5,076 bases of DNA, from the NCBI GenBank assembly GCA_938003875.1, contig CALKWO010000250.1, positions 1-5,076 on the forward strand, read 5' to 3'. Positions 4,555 to 5,076 of this stretch are shown here, piece by piece. The translations under genes and the position numbers were made by a program. The notes below the pieces were generated by a model that saw only the letters and a program-made list of their open reading frames with translations, did no database searches and had not been told where the DNA came from. Each line of letters starts with the position of its first letter. The stretch's first letter is position 1. The stretch is from an uncultured bacterium (GTDB taxonomy: Bacteria > Planctomycetota > Uabimicrobiia > Uabimicrobiales > JABWCH01).

Positions 4555-4884
4555 TCATAGGTAAACAATGTCCTTTGCAATGATTTTTTTCCATCTTGGT
4601 TTAAGACCTTGTAGAGGAACCAGGTCTACCTTTCTTCCTAGTTTTTCTTGTAAAAAAGCTTGCAAATCGAAGAATTCCCAACCTAATGGTTCAGAGAACT
4701 CTACTACAAAATCAACGTCGCTTTCTTCTGCCGCTTCATTACGGGAAAAGGAACCAAACAAACCGATTTTTTTGACTTTGAATTGTTTTTCTAAAATAGA
4801 AAAGGGCGTAACCGACGTTGCGCTGAGCTGAAACCCAAAAATAGCTTGAAATTTGAAGAAAATTGTGGAAAATAACTCTCCCAA
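4555..4884 (-). CDS. Minimal nucleotidyltransferase (MntA-type antitoxin-like), 5' end apparently truncated
   Basis: The frame encodes 109 residues with an unmistakable pol-beta-type minimal nucleotidyltransferase core: KKIGLFGSFSRNE leading to DVD. The motif is GS(x10)DxD with Gly44, Ser45, Asp56 and Asp58, and the third carboxylate is Asp87 in RKVDLV. MntA proteins of this type adenylylate and silence a HEPN toxin normally encoded beside them. The reading frame has no in-frame ATG or GTG before the core; the longest version starts at TTG (4882-4884). Its first 25 or so residues look nothing like the family, which usually has a short charged helix there. Native coding probably begins near 4810, and the distal part is the end of the neighbouring insertion sequence. 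The stop overlaps an ATG (ATGA, 4555-4558), the usual coupling signal to a HEPN gene. That ATG opens only a 15-codon frame (4511-4558) and no HEPN protein is present. It may still be expressed or may be a relic. Confidence 0.75.
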   Translation of the reverse strand: MGELFSTIFFKFQAIFGFQLSATSVTPFSILEKQFKVKKIGLFGSFSRNEAAEESDVDFVVEFSEPLGWEFFDLQAFLQEKLGRKVDLVPLQGLKPRWKKIIAKDIVYL

Positions 4885-5076
4885 AAAAACAATATATTAA
4901 GGAGAGTCGATGATGACGGAAAGAATATCTGATGTAAAAGAATTTTGCCAGAAAAAAATTTGGGGAAAATTGGAAAACGGGCTGGATGGTTTAAAAAAAT
5001 ATTTACAAGAATCGGTAGAAGAGGGAAACACAGCTTACGAGGTAGAAAAAAATATCTGGGAAAGAATTTTAGAGAT
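4810..5076 (+). mobile_element. Left part of a probable ISKra4-family insertion sequence (runs off the window)
   Basis: The transposase-like gene at 4910 and its leader appear to abut and disrupt the nucleotidyltransferase gene. The left boundary is estimated, not observed: homology to the nucleotidyltransferase family stops at about 4800-4815. The terminal inverted repeat cannot be confirmed because the right end lies outside the window, and no target duplication can be tested. The 4810-4909 stretch holds no gene apart from the extension of the nucleotidyltransferase frame. Confidence 0.45.
4910..5076 (+). CDS. N-terminus of a probable ISKra4-family transposase (partial)
   Basis: The frame opens at ATG 4910-4912 and runs off the window after 55 codons. 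AGGAGA (4900-4905) precedes it; ATG at 4910 and the next codon ATG at 4913 are both suitably spaced, the second slightly better. The sequence is helical and charged, with a block (residues 34-53) containing SVEEG, TAYEVE and IWERIL. This matches my memory of the conserved N-terminal helix of ISKra4-type DDE transposases, where an (A/E)-x-G-TA-x-EVE pattern precedes a basic or aromatic helix. Catalytic residues would lie beyond the edge. It is divergent from the minus-strand cluster, leaving about 100 bases of shared upstream sequence that could carry outward promoters. The assignment is by family recall, so an unrelated helical protein remains possible. Confidence 0.55.
   Translation, partial: MMTERISDVKEFCQKKIWGKLENGLDGLKKYLQESVEEGNTAYEVEKNIWERILE

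Noticed and set aside
4230..4560. Two overlapping plus-strand frames (4230-4496 and 4267-4560) opposite the start of the FGE-like gene
   Set aside because: Antisense to the coiled-coil N-terminus, which explains their leucine-rich look; no plausible ribosome binding site.
4356..4580. 74-residue minus-strand frame bridging the nucleotidyltransferase and the FGE-like gene
   Set aside because: Checked as a possible HEPN toxin, but it lacks the HEPN R-x4-6-H motif and overlaps the FGE-like coding sequence out of frame.
4568..4831. 87-residue plus-strand frame opposite the nucleotidyltransferase
   Set aside because: Antisense to the GS(x10)DxD core and without family features.

Overview
The window is an AT-rich, probably Gram-negative bacterial segment with the look of an accessory island. 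Nearly all its genes lie on the minus strand, and it is full of palindromes, short intergenic repeats and insertion-sequence material. A relic of a PEP-CTERM (exosortase-sorted) FG-GAP protein suggests a Gram-negative lineage with an exosortase. The first gene looks like a fatty-acid beta-oxidation enzyme. I cannot name the lineage from the sequence.

Layout. Positions 1-107 (+) hold the last 34 codons of a gene resembling the C-terminus of FadN/FadB-type 3-hydroxyacyl-CoA dehydrogenases. Positions 108-467 hold no intact gene. They contain a pair of strong GC-rich hairpins (137-199), a 61-residue minus-strand coding relic ending in a PEP-CTERM-like tail (210-395), two small hairpins inside it (292-326), and a short-period repeat (400-425). 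Positions 468-1271 (-) encode a four-helix membrane protein with a long coiled-coil tail and no recognised family. A 138-base gap (1272-1409) holds an excellent ribosome binding site and an interspersed repeat bracketed by an 8-base inverted repeat.

Positions 1410-3085 (-) carry the clearest functional unit. It is an ABC-like AAA ATPase (2024-3085) translationally coupled, through an ATGA overlap, to a Toprim-like DUF4276 protein (1410-2027). ATPase plus Toprim-like nuclease pairs are a common architecture among anti-phage systems, although this pair is not one I can name. Upstream of it lies a 450-residue formylglycine-generating-enzyme-like (SUMF1 / C-type lectin fold) protein (3172-4524). 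It lacks the catalytic cysteine pair, and its C-terminus resembles the variable region of diversity-generating retroelement targets. Further upstream is a minimal nucleotidyltransferase of the HEPN/MNT antitoxin type (4555-4884), which has lost its normal 5' end and has no HEPN partner in the window. Its 5' end abuts a divergent gene (4910 to the edge) that looks like the N-terminus of an ISKra4-family transposase, so the insertion sequence probably truncated it.

How the genes may work together (inference): all minus-strand genes point the same way and could be read from the insertion-sequence side. A nucleotidyltransferase antitoxin, a possibly diversifying binding protein, an ATPase/Toprim pair and a membrane coiled-coil protein side by side fit a biological-conflict island. 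Only the ATPase-DUF4276 coupling is directly supported by the sequence. The strongest lead is the putative hypervariable C-terminus of the FGE-like protein; no reverse transcriptase or template repeat is present here.
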